Positions 1 to 12,257 of a stretch of 64,000 bases of DNA are shown here, piece after piece. Location of the stretch: contig JAKACT010000004.1 of the NCBI GenBank assembly GCA_021821195.1, forward strand, positions 124,001-188,000. Reading direction: 5' to 3'. The position numbers were made by a program, and so were the translations under genes. The notes under the pieces are model-generated. The model searched no databases. It saw only the letters and a program-made list of their open reading frames with translations, and had not been told where the DNA came from. The stretch is from Pseudomonadota bacterium. Lineage in GTDB: Bacteria; Pseudomonadota; Gammaproteobacteria; Xanthomonadales; Xanthomonadaceae. How positions within the stretch are numbered: the stretch's first letter is position 1; each line of letters starts with the position of its first letter.

Positions 1-534
1 TACTCGCATCGCGTCCATCCGCTGGCGCTGCGCGGCGCCAGCGGCCTGCCGGGGGCGATGCTGTTCAACGCCGGCGCCTTCCTGCTGCCGGGGATCGCGC
101 TGTTGCTGGCCTCGCAGGCGCTGCGGCCTTCGCTGGCCGGGCATGGCTGGGCGGCGCGGATCGGGCTGACGCTGGCGCAGCTGTCGGCGCTGGCATTCGG
201 GCTGCAGGGCGCGCTGCCGCTGGATGCTAGCGGGCAGGACGAGCACGCGATGCGCCTGCATGCGCTGGTGTGGATGCTGTGGTGGATCGCGTTCGTGCCG
301 GCGATGCTGCTGCTGGCGCTGGGCGCGCGACGCGGCGCTGGCTTTGCGGCTGCCTGTGTCGCCGCTGGCGCGCTGGTGCCGCTGCTGGCGGTGCTGGCGC
401 CGGTCGATGCGTGGGTGGGGCTGGCGCAGCGGCTGGTGTTCGCGCTGTGGTTGGGCTGGTGGCTGCTGGCCGCGGCGATGCTCAGCCGTGCTTCAACTTC
501 AGCCGCAGGATCAGCGCCCCCAGCCCGAAGGTGA
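1..534 (+). CDS. DUF998-like membrane protein, C-terminal part
   Basis: The reading frame is open from base 1, so the gene begins outside the window; the ATG at 58 is an internal methionine. The visible part has at least three or four hydrophobic helices rich in Leu, Ala and Trp. The start reads YSHRVHPLALRG followed by GLPGAMLFNAGAFLLPG, which resembles the small-molecule/lipid-associated DUF998 family of integral membrane proteins. No catalytic residue can be named. The last 53 bases overlap the SemiSWEET gene on the opposite strand (tail-to-tail), so the polar Ala/Ser/Pro C-terminus is low-complexity sequence read across that gene. Function unknown; the family call is from sequence resemblance only. 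Confidence 0.6.
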   Translation, partial: YSHRVHPLALRGASGLPGAMLFNAGAFLLPGIALLLASQALRPSLAGHGWAARIGLTLAQLSALAFGLQGALPLDASGQDEHAMRLHALVWMLWWIAFVPAMLLLALGARRGAGFAAACVAAGALVPLLAVLAPVDAWVGLAQRLVFALWLGWWLLAAAMLSRASTSAAGSAPPARR

Positions 535-733
535 TCGCGTTGGAAACGATCATCGGCCACGACTCAAGGAAGATGCCATAGCCGAACCAGCAGGCGATCC
601 CGAAGGTGAACACCACGTACATCCACAGCGAGATGCCGGAGGTGTCGCGGGTGCGCAGGGTCTTAACCGCCTGCGGCACGAACGACAGGGTGGTGCAGGT
701 GGCCGCCAGGTAACCCAGCCATTCCAGGCTCAT
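482..733 (-). CDS. SemiSWEET-type small sugar transporter
   Basis: This 83-residue protein has three predicted transmembrane helices and the PQ-loop signature SFVPQ near residues 17-21, followed by [12 protein letters not shown]. That is the exact size and plan of a bacterial SemiSWEET, which works as a homodimer in the inner membrane to let small sugars cross passively. The ATG at 733 overlaps the last 4 bases of the upstream amidohydrolase gene on the same strand (730), so the two are likely co-transcribed. Substrate cannot be told from sequence. Confidence 0.85.
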   Translation of the reverse strand: MSLEWLGYLAATCTTLSFVPQAVKTLRTRDTSGISLWMYVVFTFGIACWFGYGIFLESWPMIVSNAITFGLGALILRLKLKHG

Positions 734-2028
734 CGCGCTGGCTCGCGATGGACGACTCCGTCCTTCATCACGAAATCCACCTTCAGCACGTTGCCGATGT
801 CGGCCAACGGGTCGCCGGGCAGGGCGATGATGTCGGCGCGCTTGCCGGCGGCCAGCACGCCCTGGTCGTCCACGCCCAGCACCTCGGCGGCGCGGATGGT
901 GGCGGCCTGCAGCGCCTGCGCGGCGGGGATGCCGGCCTCGACCATGTACAGGAACTCGCGCGCGTTGTCGCCGTGCGGGCCCACGCCCATGTCGGTGCCG
1001 AAGGCGATCTTCACCCCGTTGCGGTAGGCCTTGCCGGCGGTGTCCTGGATCAGCGCGCCGATCCGCGCCGCCTTTGGCCGCACGATCTCGGGGAAGTAGC
1101 CGTCGATCTTCGCCTTCTCGGCCACGAAGCGGCCGGCGTGGATGGTCGGGATGTACCAGGTGCCGTGCGCCTTCATCAGCCGCATCACCTCGTCATCCAT
1201 GTAGGTGCCGTGCTCGATGCTGGTGACGCCGCCGAGGATGGCGCGGGTCATGCCCTCCTTGCCGTGGGCGTGCGCCGCCACCCGGTAGCCGTAGTCCTTC
1301 GCGGTATCGACGATCGCCTTCACTTCGTCGACGGTGAACTGCGGCGCGTCGCCGGACGCCGCGTAGCTGAGCACGCCGCCGGTGGCGGTGATCTTGATGA
1401 CGTCGCTACCGTCCTTGTAGCGCTGGCGCACCGCCTGGCGGGCGCCGTCGACCGAATTGACCACGCCCTCGGTGGGGCCGGGCGGGCCGACCAGGTGCGA
1501 GAGCGCGTCGTTCCAGCCGTTGGTGGGGTCGGCATGGCCGCCGGTGGTGGCGATGGACTTGCCGGCGGCGAAGATCCGCGGTCCCTTCACCAGGCCCTGG
1601 TTGATCGCATCGCGCAGGTGCAGCGCGACCTCGCCGCCGAGGTCGCGGACGCTGGTGAAGCCGGCGGACAGGGTCTTTTCCGCGTAGCCGACCGAGCGGT
1701 AGGCGTAGTCCACCGGGTCCAGCCGGAACCCTTCGGAATAGCTTTGCGGACTGGACTGGCTGCCCAGGTGCACGTGCAGGTCGGTGAAGCCGGGCAGGCA
1801 GGTGCGGTCGGACAGGTCGATGGCACCGGCCGCGACCGGGCTGCGCCCCGGCACCACTTCGGCGATGCGCCCGCCGCGCACCACCACCGTGTGCGGGCCC
1901 AGCAGCGCCCCGCTGCGGCTGTCGAACAGCTGGCCACAGGCGAGCACGGCATCGCCGGTGGTGGCTGCAGGCGCAGCGGGGGCAAGGACAGCCAGCAGGG
2001 CGGCGGCGAGGGCGAGGCGGGTGCGCAT
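730..2028 (-). CDS. Secreted metal-dependent amidohydrolase
   Basis: The 432-residue protein starts with a signal peptide ([21 protein letters not shown]). It then shows the amidohydrolase TIM-barrel plan: [13 protein letters not shown] gives the first metal-binding Hx[10 protein letters not shown] the lysine strand, AHAHG and IEHG the further histidines, and FGTDMG the catalytic aspartate. The closest known group is the Xaa-Pro dipeptidase/imidazolonepropionase-like set of periplasmic hydrolases acting on peptide or cyclic amide bonds. The true substrate cannot be inferred. It is divergent from leuS, with 83 bases between the two starts, and is followed by the overlapping SemiSWEET gene. Confidence 0.85.
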   Translation of the reverse strand: MRTRLALAAALLAVLAPAAPAATTGDAVLACGQLFDSRSGALLGPHTVVVRGGRIAEVVPGRSPVAAGAIDLSDRTCLPGFTDLHVHLGSQSSPQSYSEGFRLDPVDYAYRSVGYAEKTLSAGFTSVRDLGGEVALHLRDAINQGLVKGPRIFAAGKSIATTGGHADPTNGWNDALSHLVGPPGPTEGVVNSVDGARQAVRQRYKDGSDVIKITATGGVLSYAASGDAPQFTVDEVKAIVDTAKDYGYRVAAHAHGKEGMTRAILGGVTSIEHGTYMDDEVMRLMKAHGTWYIPTIHAGRFVAEKAKIDGYFPEIVRPKAARIGALIQDTAGKAYRNGVKIAFGTDMGVGPHGDNAREFLYMVEAGIPAAQALQAATIRAAEVLGVDDQGVLAAGKRADIIALPGDPLADIGNVLKVDFVMKDGVVHREPAR

Positions 2029-2090
2029 GGCGGATCTCCCACGAGTCGGCGGATAGTGCCATGCGGGCGGCCCGTGGTGCGCTGCGGTAA

Positions 2091-4870
<2,780 letters not shown>

Positions 4871-4871
<1 letters not shown>

Positions 4872-4981
4872 ACCACCAAGGGTGGTTCAGCCCCACCGTT
4901 TCGAATACGAAACGGTGGGGCCCACTCCTTGGCTTCCATCCCCCATTCGCGCTGCGCGCGAATCGCCCCCGACTCGGGGGC
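4871..4981. repeat. Array of four consecutive hairpins between leuS and lptE
   Basis: Four perfect inverted repeats follow one another. AACCACC/GGTGGTT is at 4871-4887. CCCCACCGTTTCG pairs with its complement around an AATA loop at 4891-4920 (13 bp). ATTCGCGC/GCGCGAAT has a TGC loop at 4945-4963. GCCCCC/GGGGGC is at 4965-4981. None is followed by a T run, so it is not a standard terminator, although it may stop transcription or protect the leuS 3' end. It looks like a mobile intergenic palindromic (REP-like) unit; no other copy was noticed in this window. Confidence 0.7.
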
Positions 4982-4997
4982 TGGAGATGAAGCGCGA

Positions 4998-5009
4998 TAC
5001 ACTCCCGAC
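4998..5009 (+). promoter_or_regulatory. Putative leaderless promoter of lptE (-10 box)
   Basis: TACACT at 4998-5003 is a TAnnnT -10 element followed by exactly six bases and then the lptE ATG at 5010, so the predicted +1 is the A of the start codon. There is no Shine-Dalgarno sequence, which fits a leaderless mRNA. No good -35 is visible; the hairpin array ends just upstream. Confidence 0.4.
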
Positions 5010-5516
5010 ATGAAATCCCGCCTCGCCATCCTCGCCCTGTCCGTCGCGCTGCTGTCCGGCTGCGGCTTCCACCTGCGCAACGCGCTCAACCTGCCGGCCG
5101 ATCTCGGCCCCGTCAGGGTGCTGGCGGCGGATCGCTACAGCCCGCTGGCCGACATGCTGGCCGAGGGCCTGCAGCGCGCCGGCGCGCAGGCTGCCCCGGC
5201 GGAGGCCGTCGAGGGTGTCGCCACCCTGCAGGTGATTTCCGAACAGTGGGCAGACACGCCGATCAGCAACGACCAGTCCGGCCGCGCCCAGGAATACGCG
5301 CTGCGCTATGCGGTGGTGTTCAGCTTGCGCCGTGCCGATGGCAGTACCGCGGTGCCGCAGCAGGCGGTGGAGCTGTCGCGCGACTACCTCGCGCCGGCGG
5401 TGGATTCCATCGGCAAGGCCAGCGAGCGCGAAATGCTGGTCCGCGAGCTGCGCCGCGACATGGCGGCCGCGATCCTGCGCCGCGTCGACGCCGCCTCCAA
5501 GCCGGTCGCGCAATAA
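5010..5516 (+). CDS. lptE: LPS-assembly lipoprotein LptE
   Basis: A 168-residue outer-membrane lipoprotein that plugs the LptD barrel and helps insert lipopolysaccharide in the outer leaflet. The N-terminus MKSRLAILALSVALLSGC is a lipoprotein signal with lipobox LSGC (Cys18), followed at once by GFHLRNALNLP, the typical LptE/RlpB opening. The start at 5010 is chosen because it places the signal peptide correctly; upstream in-frame codons read through the hairpin array. It lies between leuS and holA, the conserved order in gammaproteobacteria. Confidence 0.95.
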   Translation: MKSRLAILALSVALLSGCGFHLRNALNLPADLGPVRVLAADRYSPLADMLAEGLQRAGAQAAPAEAVEGVATLQVISEQWADTPISNDQSGRAQEYALRYAVVFSLRRADGSTAVPQQAVELSRDYLAPAVDSIGKASEREMLVRELRRDMAAAILRRVDAASKPVAQ

Positions 5517-5532
5517 CGCCGGCTGTCCGCGC

Positions 5533-6573
5533 ATGGAACTGGGCGTCGACCGCCTTGTCGGGCAATTGGCCAACGAGCCGCTGCGGCCGGTCTACCTGAT
5601 TGCCGGCAGCGAACCGCTGCTGGTGCTGGAAGCGGCCGACGCGGTCCGTGCCGCTGCCCGCGCGCAGGGCATCCCCGACCGCGAAGTGCACGACATGGAA
5701 GGCCGCGACGCCGACTGGGACGGGCTGGATGCGTCGATCAATGCGCCCAGCCTGTTCGCCAGCCGGCGCTTGGTGGAAGTGCGGCTGCCCACCGGCAAGC
5801 CGGGAGCGGAAGGCGCGAAGCTGATCTCCGGCTTCTGCGCCGCGCCGCCGCCGGACGTGGTGCTGCTGGTGATCGCCGGCGAATGGTCGAAGTCGCACGC
5901 CGGCAAGTGGAGCGAGGCCATCGCCCGCGCCGGGCACCTCGCCATCGTCTGGCCGGTGAAGCCGCACGAGCTGTCGGGCTGGATCGGCCAGCGCCTGCGC
6001 AGCCGCGGCATCAAGGCCGCGCCCGACGCGGTGGCGCGGCTGGCGCAGCGGGTGGAGGGCAACCTGCTGGCGGCGGCGCAGGAAGTGGACAAGCTGGCGC
6101 TGTTGCTGCAGGGGCAGGCCGAGGTGCTGGACGTCGAGCGGATGGACGCGCTGGTCGCCGATTCCGCGCGCTTCGACGTGTTCCGGCTGGTCGATGCCGC
6201 CCTCAACGGACAGGCCGCGCAGGTCTCGCGGGTGATCGCCGGGTTGAAGGCGGAAGGCGAGGCGATTCCCGCGCTGATGGGCATGGTGGTGAAGGAGCTC
6301 AATACCGTCGCCGCGCTGGCGCGCGCGCGCAATTTCGCCGCCGAGTGCAAGGCGCAGCGCATCTGGCCGGCCAAGGAGGCCGTGTACAAGCGCGCGCTGT
6401 CGCGGCATCCGCCGGAGCGCTGGCAGCGGCTGCTGGTGGAAGCCGGCGGCGTGGACCGAATTTCCAAGGGCCGGGTGCGGCCGGGCCGCGAGTCCCACGA
6501 CGCCTGGCTGCAGCTGGAACGCCTGCTGCTGGCGGTCGCGGATCCGGGCGCGCTGCGCCTGCTGGCATCGTGA
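5533..6573 (+). CDS. holA: DNA polymerase III subunit delta
   Basis: A 346-residue clamp-loader subunit; delta opens the beta sliding clamp. The N-terminus MELGVDRLVGQLANEPLRPVYLIAGSEPLLVLEAAD matches the HolA opening (the PVYL.GsEPLL block), with the AAA+-like fold lacking Walker motifs. The segment WPVKPHELSGWIGQRLRSRGI and the later ARFDVFRLVDAALNG block are also typical. The ATG at 5533 lies 16 bases after the lptE stop. The gene ends in an overlap with nadD, so lptE-holA-nadD-rsfS form one transcription unit. Confidence 0.95.
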   Translation: MELGVDRLVGQLANEPLRPVYLIAGSEPLLVLEAADAVRAAARAQGIPDREVHDMEGRDADWDGLDASINAPSLFASRRLVEVRLPTGKPGAEGAKLISGFCAAPPPDVVLLVIAGEWSKSHAGKWSEAIARAGHLAIVWPVKPHELSGWIGQRLRSRGIKAAPDAVARLAQRVEGNLLAAAQEVDKLALLLQGQAEVLDVERMDALVADSARFDVFRLVDAALNGQAAQVSRVIAGLKAEGEAIPALMGMVVKELNTVAALARARNFAAECKAQRIWPAKEAVYKRALSRHPPERWQRLLVEAGGVDRISKGRVRPGRESHDAWLQLERLLLAVADPGALRLLAS

Positions 6574-7271
6574 GCAGCCCGCTGCGGGTGTTCTACGGCG
6601 GCAGCTTCGACCCGGTGCACAACGGGCACCTGGCCGTCGCCCGTGCCGCCCGCGATGCGCTGCACGCCGAGGTGGCGCTGGTGCCGGCGCGCGATCCGCC
6701 GCACAAGGACGCCACCCATGCCGATGCCGACCAGCGCGCGCAGCTGCTGGCGCTGGCGATCGAGGGCGAGCAGGGGCTGCGGATCGATTCCCGCGAATTG
6801 CACCGCGCCGGCCCGTCCTACACCTTCGACACCCTGGCCGAGCTGCGCGCCGAAGCGGGCGCCAGCGCGCCGCTGGCGTGGCTGGTCGGCGCCGATTCGC
6901 TGCTGCAGCTGCATACCTGGCACCGCTGGCGCGAATTGTTCGATCTGGCGCATATCGTCGCCGTGCAGCGCCCAGGCGCCCAGGTCGATGCCGCGCGCCT
7001 GCGCGAACAGGCGCCGCAGGTGCTGGCCCAGCTCAATGGCCGCTGGCTGCCGCCCGATGCGTTGGCTGATGGGCCGGCTGGCGGTTTCGTCCTGCTGCGG
7101 TTGGCGGAATTGCGGCCGGAGTCCTCCACCGAGCTGCGCCGCCGCATCGCCGCCGGCGAACCGTGGCGGGAGTGGGTGCCGGCGGCCGTGGCCGCGCGTA
7201 TCGACAGCCTTCATCTCTACCGCAACCCGGCCGTTATACTGCCTGCGTTTCCATCGAGCGATCGCCCTTGA
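6570..7271 (+). CDS. nadD: Nicotinate-mononucleotide adenylyltransferase
   Basis: NadD transfers AMP to nicotinate mononucleotide to give deamido-NAD, the step after quinolinate conversion in NAD synthesis. The 233-residue protein opens with the nucleotidyltransferase signature [17 protein letters not shown] (the HxGH motif is HNGH) and carries [13 protein letters not shown] in the middle. In place of the family's usual SST-S-R signature near the C-terminus it reads [11 protein letters not shown]. The GTG at 6570 overlaps the holA stop (GTGA). The end overlaps the rsfS start by 4 bases. Confidence 0.95.
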   Translation: MSSPLRVFYGGSFDPVHNGHLAVARAARDALHAEVALVPARDPPHKDATHADADQRAQLLALAIEGEQGLRIDSRELHRAGPSYTFDTLAELRAEAGASAPLAWLVGADSLLQLHTWHRWRELFDLAHIVAVQRPGAQVDAARLREQAPQVLAQLNGRWLPPDALADGPAGGFVLLRLAELRPESSTELRRRIAAGEPWREWVPAAVAARIDSLHLYRNPAVILPAFPSSDRP

Positions 7272-7672
7272 CCACCGCCGCCCAAGTCATCAAGACCAGC
7301 CTGCCCACCCCGCCGCCCTCCGCGGAGGCCCTGCTCAAGGCCGTGCACGACGGGCTGGAAGCGCTCAAGGCCAAGGACATCGTGGAGATCGACGTACGCG
7401 GCAAGAGCAGCGTCTGCGATTACATGGTGGTTGCCTCCGGTACCTCCACCCGCCACGTGAAGTCGGCGGCGGACGAAGTGGTGCGCTTCGCCAAGAAGCT
7501 CGACGTGATGCCGCTGGGCGTGGAAGGCGAGCGCGAGGCCGAATGGGTGCTGGTGGATCTGGGCGACGTGGTCGTCCACGTCATGCTGCCGCGGGTGCGC
7601 GAGTTCTACGCGCTGGAACGGCTGTGGTCGGTGGGCGACCAGCCGCCGGCAGCGGGTGGCGAAGACGAATAA
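7268..7672 (+). CDS. rsfS: Ribosomal silencing factor RsfS
   Basis: RsfS binds protein L14 of the free large subunit and blocks subunit joining in starved cells. The core [33 protein letters not shown] and the [14 protein letters not shown] block are family signatures. I chose the TTG at 7268, which overlaps the nadD stop as TTGA and gives a protein beginning MTTAAQVIK, in line with xanthomonad relatives as I remember them. That gives 134 residues. An in-frame start further upstream would lie inside nadD. Confidence 0.9.
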   Translation: MTTAAQVIKTSLPTPPPSAEALLKAVHDGLEALKAKDIVEIDVRGKSSVCDYMVVASGTSTRHVKSAADEVVRFAKKLDVMPLGVEGEREAEWVLVDLGDVVVHVMLPRVREFYALERLWSVGDQPPAAGGEDE

Positions 7673-8798
7673 GCCGGGTGCCGCCACGGCGGTTGCGCCG
7701 GTGGCGGCCGCCAGCGTCCTGCAACAGCTGCAGGCGCAGTCCGGCCTCCGCGCGCCGGCCAGCCCGGCGCGCAAACGCTTCGACAAGCTGCTGTCCGAGC
7801 TGGAACGGCAGCGCGGCGAGCTGCGCGCCTGGGCCGAGGCCCTGCCGCGCTGGCACCAGCGCCACCAGTCGCAGCTGGCGCCGCTGCTGGCGCAGCGGAT
7901 CGAGCTGGACGTGGCGCTGGTGGAACTGCTGGACCGCGCCGACGCCACCATCAAGCTGGCCAAGGGCGACCGCGCCTTCCTCTCCGAACTCCTGTGCCGG
8001 CTGGCCGGACCGTTGATCGCGGCCGGCCGCGAGGATCTCAAGCCGCTGTACGCGCGCCACGACCCGCAAGGCGACGTTGCGGACGCGTCGGAAACGGATG
8101 CGATGCTCAAGCAGGTACTGGGTGCCGTGTTCGGCCTGTCGCCCGAGGACGTGGCGGCGATGGATTCGCCGGACGCGGTGTTCGAACAGGCGCAGGCGCG
8201 CCTCAGCCAGCAGCAGGAACATGCGCGGCGATGCAAGGCACGCCGGCAGCAGCGCGAAGCCACCAAGCAACAGGCCGAAGAGCCGCCGCCGCTGCGCGAG
8301 CTCTATCGCAGGCTCGCGGCCAGCCTGCATCCGGATCGCGCCCGCGACGCCGCCGACGGCCAGCGCCGCACGGTGTTGATGCAGCGGCTCAACGCCGCGT
8401 ACAAGGCGGGTGACCTGATCGGCCTGATCGAGCTGCAGGTGGAGATCGGCCTGCTGGATGCCGCCGGCGTGGATGCGCTCACCGACGCGCGCCTGCAGCA
8501 GTACAACCGCGAGCTGTCGCGGCAGTGCGAGGCGGTCGCACGGGAACTGGCGCAGGTGGAGCAGGGCTTCTGCGAGGACTATGGGCTGGACCTGGCGCAG
8601 CGCCCCAGGCCGCAGCAACTGGACAAACTGCTGGCGCGCTGCAAGCGCGAAGTCGAGGCCGACCTGGCCGGGCTGCGCGGCGACCTGCGCGAACTGCAGC
8701 AGCCGCAGGCGCTGAAGCGCTGGCTCAGGCAGCAACGCCAGCTGGCGGATGAGGATGCGGGTTTCGTGCACGCAGCCGACGACGGGTGGTCCAGGTGA
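7656..8798 (+). CDS. J-domain-like coiled-coil protein
   Basis: A 380-residue, charged, largely helical protein. Residues around 211-255 contain [17 protein letters not shown] followed by [13 protein letters not shown], a degenerate J domain with the HPD motif kept, so a DnaK partner role is plausible. The N-terminal half ([14 protein letters not shown]) and C-terminal half ([13 protein letters not shown]...LKRWLRQQ) look like long helices or coiled coils with no known domain. GTG at 7656 overlaps the end of rsfS; the stop overlaps rlmH. It therefore sits in an operon of ribosome-linked genes, but no function can be claimed. Confidence 0.75.
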   Translation: MAKTNKPGAATAVAPVAAASVLQQLQAQSGLRAPASPARKRFDKLLSELERQRGELRAWAEALPRWHQRHQSQLAPLLAQRIELDVALVELLDRADATIKLAKGDRAFLSELLCRLAGPLIAAGREDLKPLYARHDPQGDVADASETDAMLKQVLGAVFGLSPEDVAAMDSPDAVFEQAQARLSQQQEHARRCKARRQQREATKQQAEEPPPLRELYRRLAASLHPDRARDAADGQRRTVLMQRLNAAYKAGDLIGLIELQVEIGLLDAAGVDALTDARLQQYNRELSRQCEAVARELAQVEQGFCEDYGLDLAQRPRPQQLDKLLARCKREVEADLAGLRGDLRELQQPQALKRWLRQQRQLADEDAGFVHAADDGWSR

Positions 8799-9265
8799 AG
8801 GCGCGCCTGGTCGCCGTGGGGGAGCGCGCGCCCGGCTGGGTGGCGCAGGGCTTTTCCGAATACCAGAAGCGCCTGTCGCATTGGCTGCCGCTGGAGCTGG
8901 CCGAGGTCGAGCCCGGCGTGCGCGGCAAGGGACGTGATACCGCGAGGGCGATGGCCGACGAAGGCGTGCGGGTGCTGGCCGCGCTGCCGAAGAACGCCCA
9001 CGTGGTCGCACTCGACGGTCGCGGGAAAATGCATTCGTCCGAACAGCTCGCCCAGCGCCTCGAACGCTGGCGCGGGCAGGGCCGCGACCTCGCTTTCCTG
9101 ATCGGCGGCCCCGAGGGCCACGCCGCCGAGGTCATCGCCCGTGCCGACGAGCATTGGTCGCTGGGGCCGCTGACCCTGCCGCACATGCTGGTGCGGCTGG
9201 TATTGGCCGAACAGCTCTACCGCGCCGCGGCGCTGTTGGCCAACCATCCCTACCACCGTGCCTGA
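8795..9265 (+). CDS. rlmH: 23S rRNA pseudouridine-1915 N3-methyltransferase
   Basis: RlmH is a SPOUT-class methyltransferase that modifies pseudouridine 1915 of 23S rRNA on assembled 70S ribosomes. The 156-residue protein shows the family's FLIGGPEGH loop (SAM-binding knot) and the C-terminal LTLPHMLVRLVLAEQLYRA. The start is set at GTG 8795, overlapping the preceding stop as GTGA and giving [16 protein letters not shown]; a GTG three codons earlier would add three residues. The rsfS-rlmH linkage is widely conserved. Confidence 0.95.
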   Translation: MKARLVAVGERAPGWVAQGFSEYQKRLSHWLPLELAEVEPGVRGKGRDTARAMADEGVRVLAALPKNAHVVALDGRGKMHSSEQLAQRLERWRGQGRDLAFLIGGPEGHAAEVIARADEHWSLGPLTLPHMLVRLVLAEQLYRAAALLANHPYHRA

Positions 9266-9286
9266 TCACGGCCCGCGCGGGCAACA

Positions 9287-9314
9287 AAAAACCCGCCGTC
9301 GCCGGCGGGTTTTT
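9287..9314. terminator. Bidirectional intrinsic terminator between rlmH and tsf
   Basis: AAAAACCCGCCG pairs perfectly with CGGCGGGTTTTT around a TCGC loop. Each strand ends in a run of T, so it can stop both the plus-strand rlmH operon and the minus-strand rpsB-tsf transcript. Confidence 0.93.
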
Positions 9315-9337
9315 CGTGGATCGGGTGTTGCGGAAAC

Positions 9338-10216
<879 letters not shown>

Positions 10217-10334
10217 GGGGATTACCTCTAGATGTTTGGAAACGCCGTTCCTGCGAAAGCAGGATCCGGGGATCTTGTCCGTTCGGGGTTCAATGTCCGT
10301 GGACGCCCGCCCGTGCGGGAATGGCGAGCAGTAA

Positions 10335-10366
10335 CCCGCGGCCGCGCAGCTGGGCGCGGCCGCGGG
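10335..10366 (-). other. GC-rich hairpin in the rpsB-tsf intergenic region
   Basis: CCCGCGGCCGCGC pairs perfectly (13 bp) with its complement around a 6-base loop, immediately downstream of the rpsB stop on the minus strand. There is no T run after it, so it is not a complete intrinsic terminator. It could attenuate readthrough into tsf or mark a processing point. Confidence 0.5.
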
Positions 10367-10375
10367 ACGGGGCGG

Positions 10376-11155
10376 TTACTCGCCCTTCTTGCCGTTGCGG
10401 CGGGCCGGCTTGGCCTCTTCGCCTTCGGCGGCGGCGGCGAAGTCTTCCTCGCGCACCGAAGCCGAGTTCGGGGCGGCGGCCTTGCCTTCCAGCACGGCGT
10501 CGGCGGCGGCGCGGGCGTACAGCTGCACGGCGCGGATGGCGTCGTCGTTGCCGGGGATCGCGTAGTCCACCAGCTCCGGGTTGTAGTTGGTATCGACCAC
10601 CGCGATCACCGGGATGCCGAGCTTCTTGGCTTCCTTGATGGCGATGTCTTCATGGCCGATGTCGATCACGAAGATCGCGTCGGGCAGGCGGTTCATTTCC
10701 TTGATGCCGCCCAGCGAGGCTTCCAGCTTGTCGCGCTCGCGGCGCAGGCCCATCACTTCGTGCTTGACCAGCTTCTGGAAGGTGCCATCGGTTTCCGCGG
10801 CTTCCAGCTCCTTCAGGCGCGACACCGACTTCTTGACGGTGGCGAAGTTGGTCAGGGTGCCGCCCAGCCAACGCTGGTTCATGAACGGCTGGCCGCAACG
10901 CTCGGCTTCTTCCTTGATCGCCTCGCGCGCGCTGCGCTTGGTGCCCAGGAACAGGATGGTGCCGCGCTTCTGCGCAACGCCCGAGATGAAGTTCATCGCG
11001 TCGTTGAACAGCGGGACGGTCTTTTCCAGGTTGATGATGTGGATCTTGCCGCGGGCGCCGAAGATGTACGGCGCCATCTTGGGGTTCCAATAGCGGGTCT
11101 GGTGGCCGAAGTGGACGCCGGCTTCCAGCATCTGGCGCATGGTGATCTGGGGCAT
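10376..11155 (-). CDS. rpsB: 30S ribosomal protein S2
   Basis: The 259-residue protein begins [27 protein letters not shown] and continues with [20 protein letters not shown] and [15 protein letters not shown], all standard S2 blocks. The C-terminus is a lysine/alanine-rich tail. Gene order rpsB-tsf is universal in bacteria. Expression is likely controlled by the long leader upstream (see the promoter entry). Confidence 0.98.
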   Translation of the reverse strand: MPQITMRQMLEAGVHFGHQTRYWNPKMAPYIFGARGKIHIINLEKTVPLFNDAMNFISGVAQKRGTILFLGTKRSAREAIKEEAERCGQPFMNQRWLGGTLTNFATVKKSVSRLKELEAAETDGTFQKLVKHEVMGLRRERDKLEASLGGIKEMNRLPDAIFVIDIGHEDIAIKEAKKLGIPVIAVVDTNYNPELVDYAIPGNDDAIRAVQLYARAAADAVLEGKAAAPNSASVREEDFAAAAEGEEAKPARRNGKKGE

Positions 11156-11355
11156 TTCTGAAACTCCGATGAGGGAACCCGCGCCGGTTGGATGGAGGCG
11201 CTGCGCCGCGGCCGCAGGGGCTGGCGCTGGATTCCGGGGTTGGGCCTCCCTGTCGTCACCGCTTCCGAACCCGCTTGCGCGGGCACCCCGGAGCGGGGAT
11301 TGCCGACAGGTGTGGATTTGCCGGTGACGCCCGGCATGGCGGATAAAGCCGTGGA

Positions 11356-11384
11356 ATTATGGGGGAAAAGTGCCGGTAAGGCAA
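11356..11384 (-). promoter_or_regulatory. rpsB promoter with a long leader
   Basis: Read on the minus strand, TTGCCT (11379-11384) and CATAAT (11356-11361) are separated by 17 bases, a good sigma-70 promoter. The predicted transcript begins near 11349, giving a leader of about 190 bases before rpsB at 11155. The leader holds short hairpins, for example CCCGC/GCGGG around 11272-11285. The whole 11156-11480 divergent gap holds this leader plus the map start region; I see no other gene in it. Confidence 0.6.
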
Positions 11385-11468
11385 TTTGCGGGGTATTGCC
11401 GTCCCCCCGGGGCACCAGCCACCGGGCGATGACCGGAGGGCCGCGCAGCCGGCACCGCCACAATGCGC

Positions 11469-11480
11469 GATAATCCGCAA
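11469..11480 (+). promoter_or_regulatory. Putative leaderless promoter of map (-10 box)
   Basis: GATAAT at 11469-11474 matches five of six -10 bases, and is followed by exactly six bases and the ATG at 11481. No Shine-Dalgarno sequence is visible, so the mRNA is probably leaderless. No convincing -35 hexamer lies upstream. Confidence 0.45.
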
Positions 11481-12257
11481 ATGACTATCAATCTGAAGAC
11501 CCCGGCCGAAATCGAGAAAATGCGCGAGGCCGGCCGCCTGGCCGCCGAAGTGCTGCAGGTGGTCGCCCCGTTCGTGAAGCCGGGCGTCACCACCGAGGAA
11601 CTCGACCGCATCTGCCATGACCACATCGTCAACGTGCAGGGCGCGATCCCGGCCAACATCGGCTACCGCGGCTATCCCAAGACCGTGTGCACCTCGGTCA
11701 ACAACGTGATCTGCCACGGCATCCCCAGCGAGGCCAAGGTCCTGAAGGACGGCGACATCGTCAACATCGACGTGACCGTCATCAAGGATGGCTGGCACGG
11801 CGACACCAGCCGCATGTACTTCGTCGGCACCCCGTCGGTGATGGCCAAGCGGTTGGTGGACGTCACCCGCGAGGCGATGTTCCGCGGCATCCGCGCGGTC
11901 AAGCCGGGCGCGACGCTGGGCGACATCGGCCACGCCATCCAGAGCTATGCCGAGGCGGAGCGTTTCAGCGTGGTGCGCGACTACTGCGGCCACGGCATCG
12001 GCAAGATCTACCATGACGACCCGCAGGTGATGCATTACGGGCGCCCGGGCGAAGGGCTGGTGTTGCAGGAAGGCATGACCTTCACCATCGAGCCGATGAT
12101 CAACGAAGGCGCGCGGCACACCCGCCTGCTGCCGGACGGCTGGACCGTGGTCACCAAGGATCGCAAGCTGTCGGCGCAGTGGGAACACACCGTGGTGGTG
12201 ACCCATGATGGCGTCGAGATCCTGACCCGGCTGCCGGGCGACGACAACGACCTGTGA
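11481..12257 (+). CDS. map: Methionine aminopeptidase, type I
   Basis: Removes the initiator methionine from nascent proteins using two metal ions. All metal ligands are visible: NIDVT, GDTSRM, GHGIG, FTIEP and WEHT supply the Asp, Asp, His, Glu and Glu, with the substrate His in CHGIP. The ATG at 11481 (MTINLKTPAEIEKMREAGRL) matches the usual N-terminus; an in-frame ATG at 11463 would add six residues and overlaps the predicted -10 box. The gene stops in a 4-base overlap with glnD, a conserved pairing. Confidence 0.97.
   Translation: MTINLKTPAEIEKMREAGRLAAEVLQVVAPFVKPGVTTEELDRICHDHIVNVQGAIPANIGYRGYPKTVCTSVNNVICHGIPSEAKVLKDGDIVNIDVTVIKDGWHGDTSRMYFVGTPSVMAKRLVDVTREAMFRGIRAVKPGATLGDIGHAIQSYAEAERFSVVRDYCGHGIGKIYHDDPQVMHYGRPGEGLVLQEGMTFTIEPMINEGARHTRLLPDGWTVVTKDRKLSAQWEHTVVVTHDGVEILTRLPGDDNDL

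Noticed and set aside
7233-7238. TATACT inside the end of nadD as an rsfS promoter
   Set aside because: No acceptable -35 hexamer at the right distance, and rsfS overlaps nadD in a tight operon, so a separate promoter is not supported.
10335-10366. The strong hairpin after rpsB as an intrinsic terminator
   Set aside because: There is no T run, and tsf has to be transcribed past it. It is kept only as an unassigned hairpin.
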